A model generated the notes under the pieces. The model was not told the DNA's origin. It ran no database searches and saw only the letters and a list, made by a program, of their open reading frames with translations. A DNA stretch of 64,000 nucleotides from Dryocosmus kuriphilus. Lineage: Eukaryota > Arthropoda > Insecta > Hymenoptera > Cynipidae. Positions 11,447 to 22,717 of the stretch are shown one piece after another; position 1 is the stretch's first letter, and every line of letters starts with the position of its first letter. The stretch is taken from positions 184,234,788-184,298,787 of the forward strand of contig CM076194.1 of NCBI GenBank assembly GCA_038277395.1. Reading direction: 5' to 3'. A program made the position numbers and the translations under genes.

Positions 11447-11508
<62 letters not shown>
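11447..11508. repeat. (TA)n microsatellite (copy A)
   Basis: About 62 bases of TA repeat. The copy B counterpart (42233-42272) is about 40 bases, a clear length polymorphism. Confidence 0.95.
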
Positions 11509-11510
<2 letters not shown>

Positions 11511-12029
11511 ATATGTATATATTTCCAAACTATAATTATACTTAATTGTACTAAATTATACATAACGAACCTGATGATGCAAAATCAAATACTCAATTTT
11601 CGCGCCATTCTTTGCTGTTTCAATTTTCGCGCCAATGACAGTACGCTGACCCACCGAGGAGGCTGCTGCGCGGAAACATTTGTGCGGTGATAATTATACA
11701 CAGGGTATAAGCGATTTTTCAAAATTCAATATCTTTTCAATTTTCACCAAATAACATTGAAAATTGACCAACAAACACCGAAGAACGATTCCTTGAAGAG
11801 TTTTTGGAAAATATTGAAACTTAGAGCGCTAGCAAACATATCTTTCGTACTAGTGTGAAGTTCGCACTCGAAACTTTAAATATTAATAACTTTTGCAATT
11901 TTAACCGACAAACGTCGAAAATTGACCAACAAACATCGGCAAATGACCGACAAACGATTACAAAAAGAAAAAATTGGATACTTCCAAATTAGTGAAAATT
12001 AGGGTGCCAACGTCACAAGGGTGAGAAAA
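11509..12029. repeat. Short degenerate repeats, no gene (copy A)
   Basis: CAATTTTCGCGCC occurs twice (11596 and 11619); copy B has only one because of a local rearrangement. Between 11766 and 11960 the motif AAATTGACCAACAAACA recurs with variants. No coding sequence is seen. Confidence 0.6.
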
Positions 12030-12115
12030 CCTATGGACAGAGATTAGTAGGGAGATAGGCAGACTAATGTATTCAATTTCGTTTGACTTTCCGCAGCGCC
12101 CCCCGTGCCCCTAAG
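12030..12115 (+). repeat. Dispersed repeat, left member of a distant inverted pair (copy A)
   Basis: The core AGAGATTAGTAGGGAGAT followed by CAGACTAATG, and a later CCCCTAAG block, match the reverse complement of 30435-30540 with several small indels. It is non-coding. The pair encloses 18.3 kb, including the LTR element. Confidence 0.75.
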
Positions 12116-12624
12116 CTTTTTTCTCCTTTTGTGAACTAAAACTAAACGTCCACGCTTCACCTTGAGCGATAAGGCAGGGTTACAGTTTAGCAGTTTGATA
12201 ACGTCGGTAGAGAAGATCTGAGAGTGGGTAACTCCGATATGATAAAAACCAGAGGTAAAAAATTATTATTAAAATTATTAATAATAATCATCTTAATAAT
12301 ATTAATTATTATAATTTCACTACATAAATTCAAAAAGGAGGAGAAGTTATACTAAAAGTACATAAAATGAATAAAAATAATCTTAAAGAAGGAAAAATAT
12401 TTATTACACCTTTATTTAAAAATAATCTATATATATATTGGAATTATTCTAATTTCAGACAAATAAAATAATTGACATAAAAGTTAATATTCTCAATATA
12501 AAAATAAAATTTAATATATATACATATATATATATATAATTTTAAAAATTTTAATGTAATTAATGACATAATTATTAATCTTATAATTCAAGCAGTTAAT
12601 AAAATTGAATAAAAAGAATAATAA
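12116..12624. other. AT-rich sequence, no gene (copy A)
   Basis: A/T-dominated with AATAATAAT-type simple repeats and a short TATATA run near 12518. Confidence 0.6.
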
Positions 12625-13533
12625 CCCGGTAATAAGCGTTGAATAGAGAAAAATTAATATTTTCAGATTTCAGCTTAAAAGTGAAGATTATTTATTCTTT
12701 TGAATGCGCGATTTTTCCATCTGTCTAAAATGCCATTATATGAATGGGATATCTCCGAAACTAATTCACTTCTATTTCCATAGCGACCGCCACATAGTTT
12801 CCTATTCTCCAAAAGAGAACGTGTTTTCAATATATTTAATTCCTTCTAATTAGTTCACAAAATATGTGTAATAAATTATTTTATTTACCTCATTGTGGAA
12901 TATAAGTTTTGAAATTTTAATTCTAATCAATTCAAGTCTGCCTAATTCACACATTTGAATAGATCTCATCTGTAATGTTTTCTCCTCAATGTTATCAGAG
13001 ATTAATGCATTTTTTAACACGTTAAATAAATTATTAAAATATGAATAAATATAAATTTGAAAGTTTTCCGAATGTATGAGTTAAAAACGATTTAATAATG
13101 AAAAAAGTAGGTTAAATAAATGCATCATAAATATGTAATAGTAATTAGTAATGATAATTGATAATAATAAGGTATTATTATTTTTAATAATTATAATAAT
13201 TTTCCTTGTAGTAAGTAAAGAATAATTATTTAAAAATGTTATTAAAAATGACAATATAATACAAAATATTTATTAATGAGAAAACAATCCATAAATTTCA
13301 ATTCGATATAGCGTTCTCAAAGTGAAATTATTTTAAGCTTTTCTATTCCTTCTTTTACATTCTTCTGCTTTTTAATTCTTTTTAATACGCTTCCGTTAAA
13401 TTTTACTAAGTTTGAGGGGAATAAGATTTGCACTTTTTCTTTTCCCGTTGGGGGACCTTTAGACGGAGGAAAAAACTCGTATTCATAGGAATTAAAATTC
13501 TTGATTCTTCTGAATTTAACGCTTATTACCGGG
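12625..13533. mobile_element. Non-autonomous DNA element with perfect 14-bp TIR (copy A)
   Basis: Ends are CCCGGTAATAAGCG and CGCTTATTACCGGG, perfect inverted repeats. Weaker inverted similarity continues inside (for example TTTTTCCATCTGTCTAAA against the reverse complement of the 13460 region). The dinucleotide AA flanks both ends (12623-12624 and 13534-13535), consistent with a 2-bp target duplication. The interior is AT-rich. A 66-codon frame at 13428-13628 runs past the right end and is not recognised. Confidence 0.68.
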
Positions 13534-13787
13534 AATCAATAAGGCTGCATCGAGTCATCCCGAAATTCGGGACGACTAGTCGTTCCGAAAATGTGCGCTT
13601 TATTAATCTCATTGCTTCAAATATATAATTCCTTTAATCCTTTACATTAAGCTGCAGATTTTTTAAGGAAATAATAAATAATAAAATATACCTAAAATAG
13701 GAATTACTTTTAGCCCATTGACTCCTCGATTTAATTTCTTGTACTCCATAGTTCATTCTGGTATAGTACTCGTAGATTAGGTGACAG
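13534..13787. other. Spacer between two DNA elements (copy A)
   Basis: Contains a small perfect-looking hairpin CCCGAAATTCGGG at 13559-13571. No gene is seen. Confidence 0.5.
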
Positions 13788-15350
13788 CCCTTGTGCCGCG
13801 GCTGGATTCAAATGGATTGATATGGATTGAAAATGTATCCATTTGAATACATTTTAATCCACAGAATCTAGACCACGAATCATCTGGATAGAGCATCAAT
13901 CCATTTAAATCTATTTCAATCCAAAGAATTGTCTGGATTGAAATTGATTCAATAAGATTAGAATCATTTATGATTGGAAAACTATTTTCACTTTACAAAT
14001 AATATCTTCTCGATATTTTTGACAAGGAATATCAAAAAATGTTTACTACAACTCGAATTATTGCGGATAGATTGAAATGGATAAAACTAGATTGAAACCA
14101 GGTATCCTTTTTTTTTTAAGTATCTGCTCAGATTGAAGAAGATTCAGATGGATTACTGTTGAACTTTGATTTTTCTGAGAAATATCACAATCACAGTGCT
14201 CTACCATGTTGCTAAAATGCAAACACTGTCTTCTTCATATATGCCGACCAGAAAAATCGAATTATTGTTTTAAATTAAGGATCATAAAGTTACAACGAAA
14301 ATGGATAAAAATGGATTGAAACCAGTCATGCTTTTTTCTACGTACGTACTCGCATTGAAAAGGATTCAAATGGATTAAATTTAAGCTTTGATTTTTGTGT
14401 GAAATATCACGATCACTGTTCTCTACAATGTTGTTAAGCTGCAAACACTGTCTTCTTGATATATGCCAACCAGAAGTCTAGCTGTTATTTTAAATTATGG
14501 ATCATGGATTTAGAATATAAGTGGATAAAAACGGATTGAATAATTTAAAATAACAGCTAGACTTCTGGTTGGCATATATCAAGAAGACAGTGTTTGCAGC
14601 TTAACAACATTGTAGAGAACAGTGATCGTGATATTTCACACAAAAATCAAAGCTTAAGTTTAATCCGTTTGAATCCTTTTCAATGCGAGTACGTACGTAG
14701 AAAAAAGCATGACTGGTTTCAATCCATTTTTATCCATTTTCGTTGTAACTTTATGATCCTTAATTTAAAACAATAATTCGATTTTTCTGGTTGGTATATA
14801 TGAAGAAGACAGTGTTTGCATTTTAACAACATGGTAGAGCACTGTGAAAAGGATGCCTGGTTTCAATCTAGTTTTATCCATTTCAATATATCCGCAATAA
14901 TTCGAGTTGTAGTAAACATTTTTTGATATTCCTTATCAAAAATATCGAGTAGATGTTATTTTTAAAGTGAAAATAGTTTTCCAATCATAAATGATTTTAA
15001 TATTATTGAATCAATTTCAATCCAGACAATTCTTTGGATTGAAATAGATTTAAATGGATTAATGCTCTATCCAGACGATTCGTGGACTAGATTCTATGGC
15101 TTAAAATGTATTCAAATGATACATTTTCAATCCATATCAATCCATTTGAATCCAGCCGCGGCATTCTCATGGATTGAGCATTTTTAATCTATACTAATCA
15201 ATTTTTATCTTTCAACCCAATCCATATTTTCTGTATTAAAATAGATTAAAAGCTTCTGTTCAAATCAATTTGCAAATTCTGGAACAAGATTCTGGATTCT
15301 CTTGGATTGAAAATTTTTCAATCCATTTTAATCCAGCCGCGGCACAAGGG
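13788..15350. mobile_element. 1.56 kb giant palindromic foldback element (copy A)
   Basis: Termini are CCCTTGTGCCGCGGCTGGATT and its reverse complement, flanked by AG on both sides (13786-13787 and 15351-15352). Almost the whole length folds around 14540. Each arm holds two related sub-blocks, each with AACACTGTCTTCTT and ATATATG..CCA(A/G)CCAGAA stretches. The words ATGGATTGAAA and TTCAATCCAT recur throughout. The right side has an extra ~180 bp terminal segment (15165-15345) ending in a second copy of the GCCGCGGC terminus. The identical 60-codon frames at 14262-14444 (-) and 14594-14776 (+) are a by-product of the palindrome. Confidence 0.85.
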
Positions 15351-15922
15351 AGAGTAGACATGCTGCCGTTCTGCGTTCGCATCCGCAAACTTTTTTTCAA
15401 TTTTTAAAAAAATTTTTCTTGTCTTCTAAAAACTTCAATGCAAATTTGAATAAAAATGATATAGACCGAATACATTTCAAATCAGGCAGATCTTATACTT
15501 CAATTCGCAGAATCTGTTGCTGACGAAATATGTCGTTTTTGAGAGAAAATTAGGAAATACGTATTTTTCCGATTTGCAAGAAAAAAATTTGTATACGAAG
15601 TTGTGAGTATTTGAATGTTGAAGTGGATTTTTCGAAAAAATGTAATTTTTTCTTTAAAAATATATAACTTTTGGCATAATATAGAGATATTTGGGGTTTT
15701 CTTCTAGATTCTGGTGAGGTTTATCGTCTTCTTTCAAAATCCGCCAGAAAAATTAAAAAAGGCTAATAACAAAATGGCGGCTGTTTTTTCTAAAAATATA
15801 TAAAGTTTATTTTCTCGAAAAACCTACAGTTATATTTTGTGTCGATTTTTGTATTAATTTATCCTTATATAAGAAAGACACTCAGTAAGCTTTATGCGGG
15901 CTAAACTACTATAAAAGGTCTA
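15351..15922. other. AT-rich spacer, no gene (copy A)
   Basis: Contains TTTTTCTTTAAAAATATATAA-type stretches repeated at about 15648 and 15785, resembling an old repeat, but nothing classifiable. Confidence 0.5.
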
Positions 15923-16739
15923 TAAAAAATCTGCCCACTTCGCGGGCACATTCTCATCGCGCGCTTCGCGTTCGGATGTTTGCTGTCCTTGCACATCATG
16001 CTCGGTATTCGTTACTTGGGTCTTAAAATTTCAAAACACCTACTTTTAATGAGATTAATAAATTTGAATTTTTTATTAAAAATTATAAAAGAAATTATTT
16101 TATTTAAGGCTGTATCGACCTTAAGGAATACATTCTCGTCATGACACTCGCGCTTCGTGCTCGACAATTAAATTTTCTTTAAACACATTGTAGATTGGTA
16201 AAGCTTTTTTGTGATTTTCCAAATTCTCACACTGCAGGATTTCGATTCTTAAAAGTAAAGCGATGAGTCTTATAAATAAATTTTATAGCTCTTCCCAAGG
16301 TGAACAATTCTGCTTCTTAATATTTTATCATATCTTACATAGTTTTGCTGAAAAGTTTTTTTCTTTCTATTTCATAACACATTTCACGAATATCTCAAAA
16401 ACTACGCGTCTGTTCAAAAAAATGATAGAAAGCAAATTTGTAGATCTTTTTGAGGTGAACATTATCATTTTTTTCGTATCTTGCATAGTTTGGCGGGAAA
16501 TTTGAGTTTTTAATTTTTTAATAACGTTTTATCAATTAAAACAAAAACCGTGCATTTAATCAAAAAACGGTTAAAACAAAATTTGTAGATTTTCTTGAGA
16601 TGAACAATTTTATTCTCCATCGCTTTTTTGTATCTCGCATATTTTATCCGGAAAATTGATGTTTTGATTTTGTGAAAGCCGTTTTTGTTGGATAAAACCA
16701 TAACGCCAATCCGATTAGTCCTTCAAAAGTTATCGTGGG

Positions 16740-16790
16740 AAAAGACGACAACGACGACGACGACGACGACGACAACGACAACAAACAGAC
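16740..16790. repeat. (ACG)n-like microsatellite inside the nested repeat (copy A)
   Basis: GACGACAACGACGACG-type tract. A related tract in the opposite orientation (GTTGTCGCTGTCGTTGTCG) lies at 18272-18292 and belongs to the other arm. Confidence 0.85.
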
Positions 16791-17069
16791 ACCGTTGTAA
16801 AACATGTTTTTTTCGGATTCAGGAGGTCACTAAACGTGGAGATTTCATGAAATCCATGAAAGTCAGTTTTCACATAAAGCTAATACATTTTTCATTGAGA
16901 TGAGAATGTAAAAATACCTCTTTGTCATTTGTAATATCTTGCTGCATCGTTTTGGAGAAAAAATGTGAAAATTCATTTTTCGGGGGAAGAAACGTTTTAC
17001 CCCGCGTAAAAATGAAAAAGTACCTTCATTATATAAGCAGAAACTTTTAAAAAATATTTTAAAAAAGAA

Positions 17070-17158
17070 AAAACGTGGGGCCTTCCAGAAAGTCTTTTTT
17101 ATTTTTTTTCAACGAATTTTGAAATTCAGAAAAGGAGATTTTCTGGAAGACCCCACCT
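17070..17158. repeat. Small GC-topped hairpin (copy A)
   Basis: GTGGGGCCTTCCAGAAAGTC pairs with GATTTTCTGGAAGACCCCAC around an A/T loop. It marks the junction between the partial outer copy and the inner palindrome. Confidence 0.7.
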
Positions 17159-18178
17159 TTATTATTTAAAAAAAATCTGCCCGCTTCGCGGGCACATTCT
17201 CATCGCGCGAAGTATGAGCGCGCCTGTTGGCGCTCGCGCTTCGCGCTCGATAAATTATTTACCTCGCGCTACGCGCTCGGTGTTTATGGATCGTATAAAC
17301 CTTTAAATTAAAAATTACAAAAGAATTATTTTACTCAAGGCTCTATCGCCCTTAAGGAATACATTCTCATCATTCTCTCTCTCTTTCCAGAGTGAACAAT
17401 TCTGCTTGTTAATATTTTTCTCATACCTTGCATAGTTTTGCTGAAAAGTGGTTTTCTTTATGTTTCATAAAATATTCCACGAGTAACTCAAACATTACGC
17501 GTCTGTTCAAAAAAATGATAGAAAGCAAATTTGTAGATCTTTTCGAGTTGAACAACTTTGTTTCTTATCATTTCTTCGTATCTTGCATAGTTTGGCACGA
17601 AATTTGAATTTTTGATTTTTAATAGCGTTTTCTCGATTAAAACAAAAACCGTGCATTTTATAAAAAAATAGTTAACACAAAATTTGTAGATCTTTTTAAG
17701 ATAGAAAGTTTTGGTTATATACATATTTTCTGTATCTCGCATAGTTTAGCCGGAAAATGGATTTTTTGATTTTATGAAAACCATTTTTGATGGATAAAAC
17801 CATAACCTTTAATGTCTGACATTGCCTGAGAATAAAATTGCTCGAGTTTAGATAAAACAGGTTTTTACAACCGTCCTTCCTTGACGAAATTAAAAGTCAA
17901 AGTGTGGTTTTGTTTTGAAAATGCACTATTTCGCGAAATACATGAGAAAAGACGGAAGGGAATCTTCGTGCCTTGGCCTCTGTTCACCTCTACTTCGAGG
18001 AACCGGCAGAGAGTTTCCGAGAAATATACCCAAACAAATGGAATCAAAATAAAACGGCATCTTTTTAAAACGGCATCTTTTTAAAACTGCTTTCTTGAAT
18101 TCTTATCTAATCTTTTTACATGTTCTCGTCATTTTTACATTCTCATCAGAGAAGGTATTAGATTTATGTCAAATTTGA

Positions 18179-18191
18179 CCCCCCCCCCCCT
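18179..18191. repeat. Poly-C tract (copy A)
   Basis: A run of about 12 C, lengthened to about 19 C in copy B (48931-48949). It is an unusually long C homopolymer for such AT-rich DNA. Confidence 0.85.
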
Positions 18192-19362
18192 GGCCCCAGT
18201 TATCATCAAATCTCTACGTTTTGAGACCCCCTGAGTCAGAAAAAACGTTTTTTACGACGGTGTTTGCCTGTTGTTGTCGCTGTCGTTGTCGTCTGTGGTC
18301 GCGATAACCTTCGAAGGACTCATAGGATTGGATTGTGCTTTGGCACGCTTATTTAAGGCGTAAAAAGAAAGGACGACTTCGTTAAGCAACGGTTTTTGAC
18401 CAACGGTTATGTTTTTATCCATCAAAAAAAACTGTTTTCACAAAATAAAAAGTCGATTTTCCGGCTAAACTATGCGAGATACAAAAAAAACAGTTGAGAG
18501 TAAAATTGTTCATCTCAAAAAATCTACAAATTTTTTTAAAAATATTTTTTGATAAAAAGCACGGTTTTTGTTTTAATCGAGAAAACTTTATTCGAAACCA
18601 AAAACTGTAGTTTGTTGACAAAATATTCAAGATACGAAAAAAATGATATTTAAATAAGTTGTTCAGCTCAAATATATCTACAAATTTTGTATTAACTATT
18701 TTTCGATAAAATCCATGGTTTTTGTTTTAATAGAGAAAACGTTATTAAAAATAAAAAATTCAAATTTCCCGCCAAACTATACAAGATACGAAAAAAATGA
18801 TACTAAACAAAGTTGTTCACCTCAAAAAGATCTACAAATTTGCTTCCTATCATTTTTTTTTAACAGAAGCGTAGTTTTGGAGATATTCGTGAAATATATT
18901 ATGAAATATAAAGAAAACCACTTTTCAGCAAAACTATGCAAGATATGAGAAAATATTAACAAGCAGAATTGTTCACCTTGGAAAGAGCTACAAAATTTAT
19001 TGATAAAACTCATTGTTTTTACTTTTAAGAATCGAAATCCTGCATTGAGAAAATTTGGAAAATCACAAAAAAACTTTACCAATCTACAATGTGTTTTTAA
19101 AAAATGTAATTATCGAGCGCGAAGCACGAGTGTCATGATGAGAATGTATTCCTTAAGGGCAATAGAGCCTTAAGTAAAATAATTTCTTTTGTAATTTTTA
19201 ATTTAAAGGTTTATACGATCCATAAACACCGAGCGCGTAGCGCGAGGTAAATAACCTATCGAGCGCGAAGCGCGAGTGCCAACAGACGCGCGCCCTAAGC
19301 GCCCTCATACTTTGTGCGAAGCGCGCCATGAGAATCTGCCCCCGAAGCGGGCAGACTTTTTA

Positions 19363-20144
19363 ACTTTAAATACTCTTCACGTTTCATAATTTACTATATT
19401 AACCTAAATTAACTTAAATATTAACTAACAAGGGGAAGAAAAATAACATTAACATAACATACAATAACACAGAAATAATATTTTCGTCATTTGAATAAAT
19501 ATTTTTAAATGAGAATGTAAACACAAAACTAAGTTTTGAATAGGATATAAAAAAGATAAATGTAAATGTAAATTACCAAAAAATTCAGGACAATAATAAT
19601 ATTTAACGATGTTAAATTGATTTTGACGGCAATTGCAATTGCAATTAGAATTAAATTTTCATGGAAAATGACGTTTTTCTCGAAACTGGCCAAATATTGC
19701 GACCTAGAAATTTCACAATTATAGTTTGAGGTCCTACTCTTTCTTTACTGCAATTATTAATCGAAATGAAAGCACACTACCTGGCCTTCCCCTTACCTTA
19801 TTTCATTATTTACAAATAATCGTCTGAAAAAATACATACTATAATGTAATAAATCAGGTATTATATGAACATAAATCTTTGTATGTAACTTTTTAATTAC
19901 CTCAATTTTAGATTCCAAGGTTTGTCGACAGTTTTTTTAACATGGTTTCTAAGTTTGGGGAAAAAATTAAAATATTGTTCTTCCAATTTCCTAAAATGTA
20001 TTCACGCTGTTGCAAAAAGAAGATATAAGGGAAAAATAAATATTAATTTTTTAAAGTATTACTGGCCTTTCTTACATGCATGAAATACGAGTACTTTTAA
20101 AGTATTGCACCCAACCCTTCTAACAAATATTTTTCGATATATAT
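19363..20144. other. AT-rich sequence up to the LTR element (copy A)
   Basis: No gene recognised. It ends in CGATATATAT, the insertion site of the retrotransposon. Confidence 0.6.
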
Positions 20145-20317
20145 TGTAACTTTTTAAAGTTTTACTCTTTAGGAAGGGTTACACGAGAGTAAAAAATACG
20201 AGACTCAAGGGATACATATTATTCATTTATTTACTTATCTTCTTATCTACCCTATGATTACAATGCTAATCCTAGCTGATATAATTCTTTCTTATCTCTG
20301 ATATTTCTTTTCTCTCT

Positions 20318-20372
<55 letters not shown>

Positions 20373-21726
20373 TTCTCTCTCTTTCTTCAATACCATAATT
20401 TCTAACCACCTTTAATTGTCATTGCTAATCGTTCAGCATGACACTATAACACCTTTAATAACAATGGATTTAAGATGAGGGCTTTTATGCCTCGAAATAA
20501 AGATAGATGATTAAGATACCCACTCACACAATACTAGTAAGATGGCCTTTTGCTTCAGGCCTCTAAAGTCTCAACCTTTACCTACACAATATTACTCTGG
20601 GTCTCTGTGCCCCTTACCGACGTCGTTCATATAATACCTGTATCACTCTACTGACCCAGTGAGGACCTCTTCAAATTATTCATTCATAATTTCTGGGATC
20701 TTCCCTTAATTTTAATCATTCAGTTATTTAGATGAGAGGGTTATTACCCTTTTACTTAATTTGTGGAGGTCCACCCTGTGTATCTCTAAGTACTCTTTTT
20801 AGATTATTACACTGTACTTCTTTTACATACCATTTTTTTTTATCGAGTCCAAATTTCTCTATTTGTCACATCTCCAATCACTCGGTTTATACAATCTAAT
20901 ACAATATAGTTTCTATTTATTAATTTTACAATTAATTCTCTTATTATCTTAATCCAATATTTTTCACATACAATCTTAATCACTCGCTTATTATTTTAGT
21001 CCAGTATTTCCGCAAATACAATCTTTATTTACTACCTCTTTAATTACTCGCTTTTTTTTTATATACGATTATACAATTCTACACAATGTTTTCTCTAAGA
21101 TACAGTTTTATAAAAAATGCTCTTTATTCAAATACAGTCTTTTATAATTAATTCTTCCCAGAACCTCAGAAAGCAGATCTCCAACCTTGCAGCTTAAACG
21201 TTGAAATGATAGGAATGCGCGCGAATATTCTTTTAATCCCCTTATTGACAAGGTAATAAGATGAATCTTATTGCTTCTCAAGGGGGCTAAAAGAAGCTAT
21301 GAGGATTCAAATGAACGCGTCGACTTCTAATTTTCTTATGGACAAGTGTGAGGAATAAATTCCAGCCCTTCTCAAGGAAACTAGAAGAAGATGGAAAACC
21401 GAAAACAAACGAAACTTGGAATTCCCTTCTTGACAAGGGGATGGGATAAATCCCAATCCTTCTCAAGGGAGCTAGAAGTTGAGGACTTCGCGATACTCCC
21501 GAGGACCTCTGGGTCCTGCTGCAAGTCGGAATCCGCTTCTTTGGCCTACGTACCCGCTTTTTTAAAGTATTCTCCCCCTGCACTCACTCCCTACGTCACA
21601 AATCTGGAGCACTGGAGGGGTAGGAAACACTCGCGCGTGGGTGGGGCTCCTGCACATAGAGCTCCTTGTCTCGTACGTCTAGATCTTGCCTATGTGCAGG
21701 CTCATAACTCACTTCCAAATGTCACA
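20145..21726 (-). repeat. 3' LTR (copy A)
   Basis: 1582 bp, ending ..TTACA and starting TGTGAC when read on the coding (minus) strand. It contains a long (CT)n tract at 20318-20369, much longer than in the other LTR. Short frames inside (21287-21583 and others) are not genes. Confidence 0.93.
20318..20369. repeat. (CT)n microsatellite in the 3' LTR (copy A)
   Basis: About 50 bases of CT, against about 17 in the 5' LTR (27837-27855). It expanded after insertion. Confidence 0.9.
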
Positions 21727-21738
21727 TCTGCCCCCCTC
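21727..21738 (-). promoter_or_regulatory. Polypurine tract (copy A)
   Basis: On the coding strand the sequence reads GAGGGGGGCAGA directly before the TGTGAC start of the 3' LTR, the position where plus-strand DNA synthesis is primed. Confidence 0.8.
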
Positions 21739-21749
21739 AACGTTCGATT

Positions 21750-22640
21750 TAGAAAAATCTCCACCACATATGTCTTCTTTTTCTGAAGTCGAACGTTGCC
21801 CCCTTATATAGTTCTTTATTGTTTATCACGGGTTCACTTTCACTCGGCTTCCAGTCTGGTCCCAACGGCCATACCTGCTCTGGAGACCACTTACTGTACA
21901 TACCCCTTTGTTCCTCCGTCTCACGGTAGGGTGCTTCCCACGGGGCGCCTATTCGTCTGGGTGGTAGATTTTCCTCATCATGATTTTCAAAGGGCTTTCC
22001 ACCCCTTAGATTTTATAGCTTCCTCCAAGATGTTTGGGTAACCCTGCATTGGATCCTGGTTAGATGCCGCTTTTCTTTTCAGTAAGTCGGTTCGGCGTTT
22101 GTCCTGGAGCCTCTTAACTTTAGCCTCTCGTGCCTGTCTCCATACGTCCCACTTTCGACTCTTCACCTGATCGGGCTGTCGCCATTCCGTCATTAAATCT
22201 TCCAGCAGGGCCTCCTGTCTCGTAAGGGTTCCTTTTTTGTTCTTCTTTTCCCACAAATTCAAGTTAATTAATTTGAGGGAGTGAATCCTCAGTGGATCTT
22301 CCTCCAGAGCTTTAGGTCGCTGTATCACTGGGGTAGGGGCGGCTTCCTCCATTGCGTCTAGGTCTTCTTCGTTCACGTTGGTGGCCTGCCTTCGGGTACC
22401 TTTCTTTATGTTGCACCCGGCCACTTCTGACACGCTCGTCCCGGGCTTTCTAGGTGCTTTCCCTTTCCCGTATGCAGGCGTATAATTTTTTGCATAAATG
22501 ATCCTCTTTGGCTCGTCCTCCCGCAGGATTACGTCCTCCAGGGCCAAGTGCAGGTTACACTGTACTGCTATCCCCCGGTGCTGGTCCATGAGGTCCCTCT
22601 GGGTGTAGGCGTCCGGCATCTTCGAGTTTTCGATCGTCAC
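21750..22640 (-). pseudogene. Third ORF of the LTR element, function unknown (copy A, frameshifted)
   Basis: It begins 77 nt after the integrase stop, in the place where errantiviruses carry env. The first ~210 residues match copy B. An extra T near 22015 then shifts the frame and ends it at 21987. The product is highly charged and hydrophilic (many Lys, Arg, Glu), with no signal peptide, membrane segment or furin-like site, so it does not look like an envelope protein. A stretch rich in Arg/Lys and Trp (LMTEWRQ, KWDVWRQAREAK) could bind nucleic acid. I do not recognise the family. Confidence 0.7.
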
Positions 22641-22717
22641 TGACTTGGGGTAGGACTAGCAGTCAGCTCGTCGACTACTACCCTATTCAGCTTTTCCCAC
22701 TTTTCCTACCACCCCCG

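Larger units (their letters stand above)
15923..19362. mobile_element. 3.4 kb nested palindromic repeat with modular subunits (copy A)
   Basis: The outer termini AAAAAATCTGCCCACTTCGC and the reverse complement of the 19340-19362 end match. A second internal start (17166) with the same CTGCCCGCTTCGCGGGCACA motif pairs better with the right end, so one palindrome (17166-19362) is joined to a partial copy (15923-17160). Terminal regions carry clustered GCGCTTCGCGCTCG / GAGCGCGAAGCGCG words. The interior is a series of ~100-150 bp modules with AAATTTGTAGATCTTTTT, GTATCTTGCATAGTTTGGC and AAAACAAAAACCGTGCAT in both orientations. No transposase is seen. Confidence 0.82.

Noticed and set aside
14262..14776. 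Two identical 60-codon frames on opposite strands, suggesting a conserved small protein
   Set aside because: They are the two arms of the giant palindrome; identity follows from the fold.
16685..16903. Thr-rich frame
   Set aside because: Translation of an (ACG)n tract within a non-coding repeat.
17170..17260. GCCCGCTTCGCGGGC-type hairpins resembling bacterial terminators or REP elements
   Set aside because: The surroundings are eukaryotic repeat DNA with no bacterial genes; the words belong to the nested element's ends.
15923..19362. CRISPR-like array
   Set aside because: The modules are long, diverged, flip orientation and lack uniform spacers.
21287..21786. Small proteins inside the LTR (also 28777-29081 and copy B equivalents)
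   Set aside because: Chance frames in LTR sequence; they change frame between LTRs through small indels.
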